Assembly: GCA_009599575.1 (NCBI GenBank)
Contig: VWND01000095.1
Coordinates: forward strand, 1,364,001-1,428,000
Source of the DNA: Blumeriella jaapii
Lineage: Eukaryota; Ascomycota; Leotiomycetes; Helotiales; Drepanopezizaceae
Direction of reading: 5' to 3'
DNA: 64,000 nucleotides
Under the pieces are notes generated by a model. That model was not told the DNA's origin. It did not search any database and saw nothing but the letters and a program-made list of their open reading frames with translations. The position numbers and the translations under genes were made by a program. Shown piece after piece: positions 46,401-57,270 of this stretch; the stretch's first letter is position 1, and every line of letters begins with the position of its first letter.

Positions 46401-46750
46401 AAATAATCGTGGTCCGATTTATTAGTTTTACGCGAAGCAAAAGCGTTGATCGGTTTCAATTACGATAAATTAATCGATTATTTTTACGATTTTAATATAA
46501 AAATTTTCAGCGCTTTTTGCAAAGCGTAGAATCACGTTTAAGCTGAAATTTATTATCTACGGAAAAAAATCGTAAAAAGCATCCGTCGCGGCGATATTTA
46601 ATAATATTATCGACGAAAAGGCTATTAGAACGTTCGTAAAACAAAACGATACTTCGATTAATATTTTATCGAGCTATTTTTTAAAAAAGCAGAATAAACA
46701 AAATGATTCAAACGATAAGCGAAACGCTATTTCTTTATAAAAGCCAATAG
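43441..46750 (+). pseudogene. C2 3' extra coding-like region, function unknown
   Basis: About 3.3 kb downstream of integrase with protein-like stretches in shifting frames, collinear with C1 49600-52846. Examples are NYDNALKAFAGAKKTRDNKK and FISFFIIVCKLIDDVI near 43830-44160, the 110-codon frame 44487-44819 (KRADIFEIFFIRKKKLF, SRMKTAGNRRRIIAFKL), FYYFYIRYYAAYCDLITKKI near 45220 and ILIYSNNYTAQKYKNYFENN near 46190-46250. Typical Ty3/gypsy elements have nothing comparable here except occasional env-like or accessory genes. I recognise no domain and will not assign one. A copy of the 33-bp repeat lies at 44576-44608. Confidence 0.6.
44576..44608 (+). repeat. 33-bp mini-repeat, C site 4 in C2
   Basis: ATTCGCGTCGTTAGC...GGCATCGCGAAT, inside the open frame 44487-44819 in the same codon phase as the other C copies; reads FASLAKKASRM. 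Confidence 0.82.
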
Positions 46751-46918
46751 CAAAAAGGCTAAAAACGGGTTAAAAAACCGAAAAAGTATAGGGCTAAAAA
46801 GTTCGGTTTTTTGATTAATTGGTTTTTAAATCATATAAGATAGATTAAATTGCATTTATTTAAAGTTATGTTTTTTGGTCGTAGTTAAGAACGACTACGT
46901 ATATTGTTTAAAACAGAA

Positions 46919-47185
46919 TATAAAACGGTAATACTTTGTATTAATAAGAATTGGTAGTTTTAGCTATAGTTAAGGCATGGATCTTTCCGAGACCTTTTGC
47001 TATTAATTATTTTTAACAGGTATAAAAGCAAAACACTCTTTTAAATAATACTATAGGCACGCAGTCCAATTCATACCTTTATTTTTTTTTCTTTTTTTTT
47101 TTTCAGTTTTTTCTAGGGATTTCCTAGATTATTTTACCCACCGACATGTGGCCGTATCAGTCTGGTTTTCCTATCTACTTTTACA
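46919..47185 (+). repeat. C2 3' LTR (267 bp)
   Basis: TATAAAACGGTAATACTTTG to CTATCTACTTTTACA. It is followed by the TSD TTAC and C1 sequence. It contains the conserved TTTTACCCACCGACATGTGG block shared by all C LTRs. Confidence 0.94.
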
Positions 47186-47592
47186 TTACGATTTAAAAGC
47201 GGCTTATAATTTTTCGCTAAAGCACGTTATAATACTATTAAACGAAAATATCGAAGCGTTTTTAAAATAATAAAAAAAATAAAAAACGAATTATACGGCG
47301 TATATTTTATTTTAAAAACAAACGCAAAAGTTTTTGTCGACCAATTAAATAAAAAAACTAATAACTTATTAAAAGCGCTCGTTATTAATTAAATAGCTTA
47401 GATGCGATTTATAAACTTCGAAATCAGGCATATTAAAAAAATAATTAATACGGCGGCAAACGGCTTTTTCAAACGAAAACGTTTTTATTCGTTTAATTTC
47501 GCTGAATAAAGCGAATAAAATATCGACGAATAAATCGCTAACGAAATCGGCTGCTTTGCTATCTGCGCTTTAGATTTTATAAAGCCGAAATT

Positions 47593-47625
47593 ATTCGCGT
47601 TATTATTTCGGCTGGCACCGCGAAT
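47593..47625 (+). repeat. 33-bp mini-repeat, C site 2 in C1
   Basis: ATTCGCGTTATTATT...GGCACCGCGAAT; orthologous to 41444-41476. Confidence 0.88.
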
Positions 47626-47655
47626 AAAAAACATTAATTTTCGGGCCGAAAAAGC

Positions 47656-47688
47656 ATTCGCGTTATTATTTCGGCTGGCACCGCGAAT
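47656..47688 (+). repeat. 33-bp mini-repeat, C site 3 in C1
   Basis: ATTCGCGTTATTATT...GGCACCGCGAAT; orthologous to 41507-41539. It looks identical to the copy at 47593, which suggests little mutation or recent homogenisation. Confidence 0.88.
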
Positions 47689-49170
47689 AAATTTAACCGA
47701 AAACGATCGGAATAAGCCGACTAACGACGAAAATAAATTTTTTAATCGATAATTATAAAATCGAAAACTTTTATTTAATCGCATATTATTTAATTATTTT
47801 ATTTAAACCATTTAGCGTATTAAATTATTAATTTAAATTATTTAAAAACCAGGCTTTCGATTATATTTTAGCCGATAAAAAATTATGGAAAATAAAAAAC
47901 AATATATATCAAAAACGCTTAATAATAAATAACAAAGCCGATAAGTTTCAAATTATAAAAAAAACCCACGAAAAAATGTTTTATAAAAAAGCTAAAGCTA
48001 TTTATTACCGAATTAAAAACGATTTTTAATAGAAAAAATGCTTCGAAGATTGCAAAGCTTTCGTTAAAAATTGCATTTTTTGCTAAAAACGAAAGCTTGG
48101 CCGAAAAAAAAACTTATTATATCCGATATGATTTTTTAAAATTTAAAAAAAAATTAATTTCGACGTTATACGCGTACCGACCACCGACCGCGGATATACG
48201 TGCTTCGTATTCGTTATCGACGATTTATTTAAATAGTTTAAAAAAAAACTTTTCCGAAACGCTATTTTCGAAGCTATAGCGATTTTTTTTTTAAAAAAAC
48301 GTTGTATATCGATACGGTTTATTTAGCAAATTAAACGTCGATAATAAACCCGAAAACAAAAGCGTTATCGAAACTTTTATAAAAAAATACGGCATCCAGC
48401 GCATTCAGATTTTAGCTTATAATTCGAAAAGCAATAAATCCGTAAAACGAAATTATAAAAATATTTTTAACGGTTTTTTAAAAGCTATTCGAAAAAGCTA
48501 TAAGCGTTGATCGCGGAAATTCTCGGAAATACTTTTTGCTATGCGCATATATATATACGCTTCTATTAGAATAATTCTATTTTTTATTTAATACGATAAA
48601 AACGCTCGACTGCTTTTGAAAACAAAATAGCTTATATAAAAGCTTTATAACGTAATTAAAATAAAAACGAAAACAAACTTATTAGCAATAAAATCTAAAT
48701 AATTAAATTACCGCGATATAAATATAAAAAAAAAAAATTTAAAAAAGAAAAAGTATAAAAAAATAGCTAAAAAAATCTGAAATAAAACCAAAGTTTTAAA
48801 AAAAACATTAATTAAAAAAAAAATTCTAGTTTTAATTTACGACGTTTAGCGCGCTATTAACAAATCGGCCGATACTAAATTTAATTATAAATAGTTCGGA
48901 CTTTACGAAATATACGAGGCCGAATTAAATAAAAGCTATTATAAGCTTACGAAATTCGATAAAACAAAACTAAAAGAAACGTTCGCCGCCAATCGGTTAA
49001 AGCGATTTTACAAAAGGAATTAGCAAATTTATTTTTTAAATTCTGATTTAAACAGCGATTCCGATTTCAGCAAATCCGACGACGATTCCGACCAAAGCGA
49101 TTATACGCCTGAAAAAAAAAACTTTCTGAAAAGGTTTGAAAACAACCGAACGATAATTTTATTATTAAAA

Positions 49171-49600
49171 ACATTATTCAAATCGTAATTCCATTTATAA
49201 CCGAAAAAAAAAATGTATACAAAATTGTTTATTAACTGTTCTACTGTTTTTATTATTTATTGCTTTTCTTTTTTATTATATATTATTTTATTATTTTTGT
49301 TTTGCTTTACTTATATATAATTTAATTATTTTATTTTATATATATTATTTATTTTTAAAACTTTTTTCTATATTATTTAAAATATCTATTATATTTTTCT
49401 TTATTTAACTGTACTTTTATTTACTAAAACAAAAGCTTTATATATATTTAAGCCGCATATTTAATACATTTATATTGCTCGTATATTTTACGAAAAGTAT
49501 TTTTTATGCATTTTATTATTTGCTACTTTTTGTATTATTTATTTTTTTCGTTGTTCTAAACGAATATTTGTTTAAATAATTATAATTTATTAAAAAAACA
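49171..49600 (+). other. AT-rich spacer after C1 integrase
   Basis: Counterpart of 42891-43440; T-rich, no genes seen. Confidence 0.55.
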
Positions 49601-50417
49601 ATATGCGAATTCCCGTGACTTTTAAATACAAATATTTTATAATTCCCGTACTTTTTTCCAATTATTTTTTAATAAATACAACGCATTTTTTTAATTAACA
49701 AACCCATCGATATTATATCGTTTTTTAAGCAAAGCGTTATTAAACCTGGCAAATTTATTTTTAATTTATTTTAAAACGGAATTATTATACGCAATTTTTC
49801 CGAATTTAAATAGATATATAATACCGTTATTTTAAATTAATAAGCTGCTTTCGTAAAAATATTTATAAAACAATTCGATATAATAATTAAAAACGTTAAC
49901 GAATTTTTATTCGATTATAAAAGCTTCGTTAAAATTAAATTCGTTCGCAAAAGCTTTGATTACGACAAGTTTCTGTTAAATTACGACAACGCTTTAAAAG
50001 TTTTCGCCGAAGCAAAAAAAGCTCGAAATAACAAAAAAAAAATAATAAACCGAATTTTGCGTTTTCTGCCAAATCAACGAAAAAAAAATATTTAAAAATA
50101 CGTTTTTAGTAAAATCACCGGTATTATTTTATTTCGGCATTTCGCTCGCCATTTCGAAACTATTACTTTTATTAAAAAAAAGTCTGGATACTAAACGCTT
50201 AAATTTTTAAAACGCAAGTTTTAAAAGCTAATAATCCAAAAGCTCGTAGATTTACAAGCTTTTTTACAGCTGTTTGCAAATTAATCGACGACGTTATATA
50301 ATCGTTAAAAAAAGTTTTAATCGGCTGCGAAAATTTAAATTTGACTTTTTTTTAAAGCAAAAAACTAAGCGTCGTTAAATGCGGCATTTTTATACCGAAA
50401 AAAAAAAACGACGCTAT

Positions 50418-50684
50418 TGTAAAAGTAAGTAGGAAAACCAGACTAATACGGCCACATATCGGTGGGTAAAATAATCTAGGGAATCCCTAGAAGAGACTGA
50501 AGAAAGGAAAAGAAGAATAAGTAAAGGTATGAATTGAACTGCGTGCCTATGGTACTATCTAAGAGAGTGCTTTGCTCTTATACCTGTTGAAAGTAGTCAG
50601 TGGCAAGGGGTCTCGGAAGGGTCTATGCCTCGACCATAGCTAAAACTACCAACTCCCATTAATACAAAGTATCACCGTTTTACA
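50418..50684 (-). repeat. Solo LTR of family C, inverted, TSD CTAT
   Basis: 267 bp, plus-strand reading TGTAAAAGTAAGTAGG to ATCACCGTTTTACA, flanked by CTAT at 50414-50417 and 50685-50688. C2 at about 44265-44280 (GACGCTATTCCGATAT) is the empty site. It is the least mutated C LTR and keeps both TGTAAAA and TTTTACA ends, an inverted heptamer. It probably arose by recombination between the LTRs of a full element. Confidence 0.95.
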
Positions 50685-50993
50685 CTATTCCGATATTTAA
50701 ATTTACGACGACGAAAAAAACGAAAAAACCAATATTATTTTCGTTTAATTCGAAAAAATATACGCGATAGCAATTAATATTTTTAAAACAGCTAAAACAA
50801 TTCGACGATTTTTATTTTTAATTATCGAAAACGAATCCGAAAACGAAATCAAAAGCGTAATAATAAATAATCGATTATTCGAATACAAAAAACTTATTAT
50901 ATTTGTAAAAACGATTTCGAAAAAAATAAAAACAAAAAACGCAGAAAAGCGCGCCGATATTTCCGAAACTTTTTTTATTCGAAGAAAAAAACT

Positions 50994-51026
50994 ATTCGCG
51001 TCGCTAACAAAAAAAGCACCGCGAAT
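50994..51026 (+). repeat. 33-bp mini-repeat, C site 4 in C1
   Basis: ATTCGCGTCGCTAAC...GCACCGCGAAT; orthologous to 44576-44608. Confidence 0.82.
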
Positions 51027-52846
51027 AAAAACAGCCGGAAATCGACGCCGAATTATAACTTTTAAGCTAATTAATAAAAAACGCGACGATTTTATAAAAT
51101 TAAATTTAAAAAACCCCGGCATTTCGAAAAAAAAAAAATTCAAACGATTTTGAATTTAACTTTTCGAAGCTAAATATATAAATATCAAAAACGCTTACCG
51201 CGTTTAAAAACGTCGTATTATTATCGCTAATATTTTAGATTTTAATAAAAGCATTTAAAATTTCGATTATTACACGATTCGACCGAAAAAGCTTAGAAAA
51301 AAATATCGAAATTATCGCGGAAAAAATTATATAAAAAGTATAAAATTAAATTACTTTGCTTAAAACTTTCGTTTTCGACGACGTTACGATTTAAAAGTTT
51401 TATTTCGATATTTTTATATAAAAATCAAATAAATTCGTTAAATTTTTTTTTTTTTTTCGAACGAAAACTAAACCAAGCTTTTTTCGGAAAATTGTAAATA
51501 TAATACGCTAAAGCAAATAAAAAAGACTTTTAAAAACGGTGACCCGTTTTTAGTCGAGCTTTTTTTCGCTGAAAAACTCCGATTTTTTAATTTCGTTTTT
51601 ACGAATAACGTTAACGCCAAAAAAAACGGCAAATTTTATTATTTTTATATACGCTATTACGCGGCGTACTACGATTTAATTACAAAAAAAATTAATGTTA
51701 TCGGCTTCGCTAATCGATTCGCTGCTATTAAAAATTCGAATTACAACGTATTCGAAATTAATTTTAATAATTAATTTATATTCCGACGAAAAACTGCGAA
51801 AATTATTAAAACGCGTGCTAAAACTTATTTAGGCTACGCAAATTTTAAAATAAATTTTAAAATTTTTAACGCGATTATAAAACTCGACTGAAACGTAAAA
51901 AAATAAAAGCAACGAATATTTCTAAAAACCGACTTTTTTAGCTTTTCGACCGAAAATATATTTTAAAATTTATCCGAATTAAACTGCGAATTCGTTAATT
52001 ACGTAAAATCGTACAACGGAAAAAACAAATTACTATTGCATTTTATAAAAAAAAAATAGCTATATATAAATACTATTTTCGACTGATTAAAACTCAAAAA
52101 GCGCTTACAGCTTTTTTCGCTAATATATTATATAATTTTATTTAGCAAGTTTTTAAAATATACCCCGGCTTTTACTTCGCTATTCTGATTATTCGGAATC
52201 TTAAAAACTGTTACCTCGTGGCATATTCTGACGTCCCGATCGCTTTAGATCTCGTTAGTTCCGACCGTATTATAATTATAAAATTCGATATCGCCGATTT
52301 AAGAAAAAAAAAAAAAAATCGAAAACCTTACCGACGCTATTTTCGACTACCACGTTTTATTTATATTCGCATATAACTCGGAAATAATCGAAGCTTATTT
52401 GTAATTATACCACGACGCTAAGCTAATTAAAACTATTTAAAAAAGCCCAGCTTTTTCGTATTTTAGCGCGTTTAAAATAATAGCCTTAATTATTTTATCG
52501 GATTATAAAACCGAAAGCTACGAAATAAAAAATAAAATAATTTTTATTAGCTTTTCGACTAAGCAAAAAGTTTTCGTTAAATTCAGAATTTAAAAAACCG
52601 ACGGCGCGATGCTAATTTATTCGAATAATTATACGGCGTAAAAATACAGAAATTATTTCGAAAACGACGCTTCGATAAACAATCTAATACTATTTGTTTT
52701 GCGACGAAAGCAATTATAATATCTTCGGTGATTTCGATTGCAAACGATTATTTCCGAACCATTTCGTAAAATATTTTTTTTTACAAGCTTCGGAGTTTTT
52801 TCAAAAGCATTCGTCGGTAAATAACCGTAATCCGACTTATTAGTTT

Positions 52847-53113
52847 TGTAACGATCTAATCAGTCGGAGGGCTGGGAGATCAGTCAACTGGTCGCCGTAT
52901 TCATATGGTATAAGAAACGAGCCTTTGGTTTTGTAACAAAAATATTCATTTAGAATCAACAACTGCAGAAGGCAGAAGTGCTAAAAGAAAAATGCCTTAT
53001 ATATATAAATAGTTTTTATAGTTGATAGGAGACCTATCAGAAGACCAGGGAGCTTGCAGCTATACGTAATTGCTGGGGTGATAAAAAAAATAATAAAAAA
53101 GTAAATCGTTATA
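52847..53113 (-). repeat. D2 3' LTR (267 bp)
   Basis: Plus-strand reading TGTAACGATCTAATCAGTCG to GTAAATCGTTATA, homologous to both D1 LTRs. The polypurine tract lies just inside (TTATTTTCCCGTCCG on plus). Confidence 0.93.
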
Positions 53114-54880
53114 TTATTTTCCCGTCCGAAAAAAGCGCGCTTTCGAGCTTTTATCTATTAATACGTCGCTATTCAAATAATCGTACGAATCTAAACCTTC
53201 GGAATACGCTTTCAGCCAATCTATAAATTTTGCAGAAGGACCGGGGAGCTTTTTATGCGCCAAGTGAAAGTCGCGCATTTTTAGAAAAGCGTATATAAAA
53301 TCAAACGCGGGATATTACGTAAGATTTTTATTTAAGCTTATTTAAAAAGCTTTATACTAAAAGGTCTTCCGCTGCACTCGATAGGCGATTAATTTTTCGA
53401 TTTCGTATTTAAGTTTATTAGTTATATTAATAAATTCAAAAGCTGGATTAATTTAATTTGAAAGCGCGTCGTCAGCTGTTTTACGCAGTCGATTAGCGTG
53501 AAAAACTGAATGTACGTTTATAATATTAGAAAGGTTTAGCTTAAAAGCGTTGTCGAAAATTTTGGCTACAATTTTGAAAAGGCCGTTTGTAGAATTATCG
53601 AGTTTGCGGAAGGGCCGAAAGATCGGAAATAAACGCATATCGAGCTATATATAGTCGCTAACGTTAAAATCGATCGCGCGGCGAAACTTATTTGCATTTT
53701 TTTTTATTTTATCGTAGGCTTATTAAAAATGCGATTTGGCGAGATTCCAGGCGTCGTAATGGCGGCGAGCGTACGCACGAGCTTCGTTTGCGTTTAGTTT
53801 ATGTAAGGGGTTGGGAAAAGAAAAAGTATCGAGCTTTCAGTTTCAATTGATATAAGGAGTATAATCGTATATAATTTCAAAAGGTGAAAGGCCATTTAGA
53901 CTTTCGTAAAGAACTATTTAAGCAAAATCTATTATTAGGAGAAATTCGCTTTAATCGTTTTGATAGAAATTTACGAAAGGTCGAAAGCGTTTTTGTAGAT
54001 ATTAGTTGTAAATTTCGGTTTGATTATCGGTTTTAAAATAAGCGGCTGTCGAAAGCTTTAATTGCGTACCGAGTATTTTATTTAATTTAAATCAAAAAGT
54101 AGATTAATACTAAAGGCCGCGATCGCTAATAATGCTTTTTAAAAGGCCAAAATACTTGCACACGTGGAATATATACAGTTTAGCAAGGTTTCGAGCGTCG
54201 ATATTTTTGTGGCAAAAGATCGAAATAGCTTGCTTGGAAAAGCGATTTATTATTACGAATATATTATCGTAATCGTATTTGTTTTTATTAAAACTGCAAA
54301 AATTTATTATAACGTGCTTTTAAAAATGGTCAGAAACAAAAAAAAGCTAAAAAAGGCCGGAGCGTTTATTTTTTGGAATAAAACTTTTTCGATAAGCGTG
54401 GTAATTGCGATAGTATTGTTTTACAAAAGCTGTTATATTTCGTTAATAATATTGGTTCGAAAACAATTGCGTAGTTTTGCGAGCGCTGGGGTAAGCGGTG
54501 GAAATCTGGTCGTGCATTTTTCGTATAAGGGTTAAACGAAAATAATCGACGTTTGAAATTATTAAGCGACCGTAATATAGCAGCAGGTCGCGTTTAAGCG
54601 TATACGAAGTATTATTATCGTTTTTTTTCGTAGCGTTTCGTACAGCTTTTTTTCGGAGGGCTATTAGGCTATTAGCTGTGCGATTAGCGTAGAAAAGCTG
54701 GTTAACGATACGGAATGCGGAAAAAAAATCAGTTATTTCAACGATAAAAACAGCTGTTTCGGAGGCTGTAAAAGGTCGCAGTTTTTTAGTTAAAAGGCGG
54801 TGGTCAATTTAATCGGCTCGAAAAAGGGTTTGCAAGCGCTAAATGCGTTTAAAAAAGTTTTGGCGGTCGAGTTCGCTCGT
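53114..54880 (-). pseudogene. D2 integrase and chromodomain
   Basis: The minus-strand frame 53453-53638 is the GPY/F end (FRKLDNSTNGLFKIVAKIF, VHSVFHANRLRKTADDAL). Toward 53200 the minus strand reads MRDFHLAHKKLPGPSAKFID, the conserved tail of fungal chromodomain integrases, with an upstream EIEKLIACRVQRKTF block whose Trp codons are stops. The plus-strand frame 54164-54535 is a shadow. Confidence 0.87.
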
Positions 54881-55577
54881 ACGACGTATTAATGCGTTAG
54901 CCAAAAGATTGTGTTTAGTTGATTTGTACGTAATAAAAAAATTGTAATCGGCGAAAAGTTCGGTTTAGCGTGTTTGTCGAGCGTTTAAAAGTTTAAAAGT
55001 TATAAAGTATTTCAAAGCCTTGTAATTAATAATTATTTTGATTTGATAAATTAAGCTAGTTAATTTAATACGAAAATTGCTTAAAGATTTTACGATTACG
55101 AGCATTTTTTTATCGTATACGACGTAATTTAATTTTGCGGAAGCTATGGTTTGCTGAAATAGGCGATTAAAAGCCAGTCGTCGTTATAAAATTGCGAAAG
55201 CATAAAAGCTATTACGCCGTCGAAAGCGTCAGTTTTTAATATGCAAAAAAAGTTTTGCTTGTAATATTATAAAACTGGTGCAGTAGTAAAAGCTAGTATA
55301 AAAAGGTCGAAACTTTTTTAATATTTAGAAATGAAATTGTAAAAAACGTTAGCTTTAGTTAAATAAATTAAAAGTTTTGTAATTATATTATAGTTTCGAA
55401 TAAAACGTCGGTAGAAGTTACAAAAACCAAGAAAGCTTTGTACATTTTTTACAATAGTAAAAGGCTTTTAGTAAGCGACTACGGAAACTTTTTTTGGGTT
55501 TACTTCTAGGCTTTTAATAGAAATAATAAAGCTTAAGTAACGGGTTCGAATAACGTTAAATTCAGATTTCCGAATAT
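54881..55577 (-). pseudogene. D2 RNase H, part
   Basis: Minus-strand counterpart of D1 18990-19640, fragmentary. It is cut at 55577 by E and resumes at 61593 (61593-61741), where the minus strand carries the YLNN form of the catalytic box (about 61683-61725). The part 63840-64000 is the reverse transcriptase palm region. The minus-strand frame 55468-55656 spans the E junction and is not a gene. Confidence 0.8.
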
Positions 55578-55749
55578 TGTGAGGGGATGAAACGTCAGTT
55601 CGTTGGTCACGTGGTCCGAAGGTCACGTTGTTATCACGTGATATCGGAGCTCGCACATATTGTATCTTAGACTTCGCAACATTTTTAATTTAGAACCTTG
55701 TAATTAATATAAATTATCTACGAACCTTTTGCTCGTTCGCCCTTTTATA
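55578..55749 (+). repeat. E 5' LTR (172 bp)
   Basis: TGTGAGGGGATGAAACGTCA to TTCGCCCTTTTATA. It contains two nearby CACGTG motifs (55618-55640). Its CA end has become TA. Confidence 0.94.
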
Positions 55750-57270
55750 TATTAACTACCAAACTCCCTTAACATTCTTATTTCAGCCCTCGAGCTAAAA
55801 AGGCCTGCCAATTCTGTTCTGCCTTTGCGCATACAAAAAATCAATCTTATCGCGACAATAATTTTACGACCCTTACGACCTTTTATACGAAACTACGAAA
55901 CGACAATTCTTTCTGATATAAAAAACGATAATCTCCTTTGATACAAAACTTACATTTAAAAAACCCTGTTCTGCTTTTGCCTATATTCCGAAACAAAACA
56001 TATTTTACGCTTCTTTTTTAACGGGCATTAATACCGAAAATATCGGAACTTCCTAAATTATCGAAACCCCCCAATTGCTTTATTTTAAAACATTTTAAAT
56101 ATTCCGACTAAATCGTCGCCGTTCTAATCGCTAATACGAAAGCCTGCTTTTAAGAAATCCTCGATATTTTCGCCTACGCGATAAAACAGAACGATATAAT
56201 AATATTATTTAAAATCAAATTGAATAATCTCGCTTAAAAGCTAAATGTAAACGGTATAATACTAGGAAAAAAAGGCTTTTTAAAAAAAAATAATTCAAAA
56301 CTGCGAAGCCGAATTTATCAACTTCCGAAAACAAGCTTTTATTAGTCAAAATACACCGAACATTTCAAACGCAAAAAGAAAAACACTTGCTTTTTCCGAT
56401 TCCGATAAATTCACAAATTCGGATAGCATCGGCAACGTTACGAAGCATTTTACTATTTTTTTCTAAAATATAATTCTAAAGTTCCGTTTTAATCAGAACT
56501 GATATGCGACCGAACAGAATCGCATAAATTACTTTTTCTTCCGCTTTTCCGATATAGCCAAAAGCGTTTTACAAAAAAGTTTACGTACAAACGATATTTT
56601 CTTTTACTTGACTGTTGCAAAAATAATTTAAGTTTTTTAACAATCGTTTGATATTTTTAATTAATAAGCAGATGCATTTAAAAGAATTCTATTTTTTAAG
56701 CAAAACAATCAATTTTTATTTATTTTTTTTTCCATTTAATTGGAAATTAAAAATCATATTAAATTTAATATAAAGCCGCTATCGTTATTTTGCGCAAAGC
56801 TTTTTATTTTAATATAATCATTCGCTTATCGTATATTAATTCTTCCGATTTGAAAACCGATTTTATTGGTTTTTGCGCTTAAATACGCGAAACCGATACC
56901 GTTTTTCGACAACTGAATTTTAATTATTATAAGATCGAAGGCCGTAATACGAAAATCATTTTTTTCGCTTTTATATTTAAAACTGCTATTACGATTATTA
57001 TTTAAAGCGATTCTATAAACTTCAGCGCTATTTAAACTAAAACAATTATATAAACCGCAGCTGATATAGCAAAAAACAAACGCCTAATCGATAACGCCGA
57101 AAAATTAGCTCGCCGAACTTATCTTTTTGCTAACAACTTCTGCCTATAATATACCAGCGATAAACACCGAGCTACTAACTGCCCCGATTCTTTTTAGATT
57201 AAAAAAGCTAAAGCCGAGGCAAAAAAGTCGGAAAACTGATTGTTTCTGATAATTATTATTATTAAAAACC
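55750..57270 (+). pseudogene. E leader and gag with zinc knuckle
   Basis: Degraded gag frame. Near 57140-57180 the sequence reads NNFCL, then YTSDKHRATNCPD, consistent with a CX2CX4HX4C knuckle whose second Cys is Tyr and which has an internal stop. Before it, KNKRLIDNAEKLARRT is a typical gag C-terminal linker. The start codon is not clear. Confidence 0.65.

Larger units (their letters stand above)
24813..47185 (+). mobile_element. C2: complete Ty3/gypsy element nested in C1, TSD TTAC
   Basis: Runs from a 5' LTR at 24813 to a 3' LTR ending 47185, with TTAC at 24809-24812 and 47186-47189. The C1 sequence on the two sides joins into the order seen uninterrupted in C2 itself at about 41034-41040. 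Subtracting A2, H and I1 leaves about 11.3 kb. It is the more readable of the two C copies. Its coding order is gag, zinc-binding region, protease, reverse transcriptase, RNase H, integrase, AT-rich spacer, unidentified 3' region. Confidence 0.93.
47186..49170 (+). pseudogene. C1 RNase H and integrase
   Basis: Continuation of C1 after the C2 insertion, collinear with C2 41037-42890. The RNase H part reads YGVYFILKTNAKVFVDQLN near 47300. The integrase core near 48350-48500 keeps YGIQRIQILAYNSKSNKSVK. Two 33-bp repeats lie at 47593-47625 and 47656-47688. The minus-strand frame 47485-47784 and plus frame 48097-48279 are shadows or fragments. Confidence 0.82.
12876..52846 (+). mobile_element. C1: large Ty3/gypsy element, heavily interrupted
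   Basis: Plus-strand family C element split by D1 (16903-23509), solo LTR G (23944-24113), C2 (24813-47185), an inverted solo C LTR (50418-50684) and D2 (52847 on). C1 segments are 12876-16902, 23510-24812 and 47186-52846. Joining these and aligning with C2 gives collinear gag, protease, reverse transcriptase, RNase H, integrase, AT-rich spacer and a 3' extra coding-like region. At each junction the uninterrupted C2 sequence serves as empty site. The 3' LTR is beyond the window. Confidence 0.9.
49601..52846 (+). pseudogene. C1 3' extra coding-like region, function unknown
   Basis: Collinear with C2 43441-46430. Readable pieces include NYDNALKVFAEAKKARNNKK near 49985-50040 and TDGAMLIYSNNYTA near 52600. 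It is interrupted by the inverted solo C LTR at 50418 and cut by D2 at 52847. The minus-strand open frame 50745-51143 (132 codons) is a shadow. A 33-bp repeat lies at 50994-51026. Confidence 0.6.

Noticed and set aside
43441..46750. Starship captain (DUF3435 tyrosine recombinase) in the C 3' region
   Set aside because: I looked for the recombinase C-terminal R-H-R-Y pattern and typical blocks and did not see them; the function is left open.
54164..54535. 123-codon plus-strand frame
   Set aside because: Antisense to D2 integrase; the D1 counterpart is broken.
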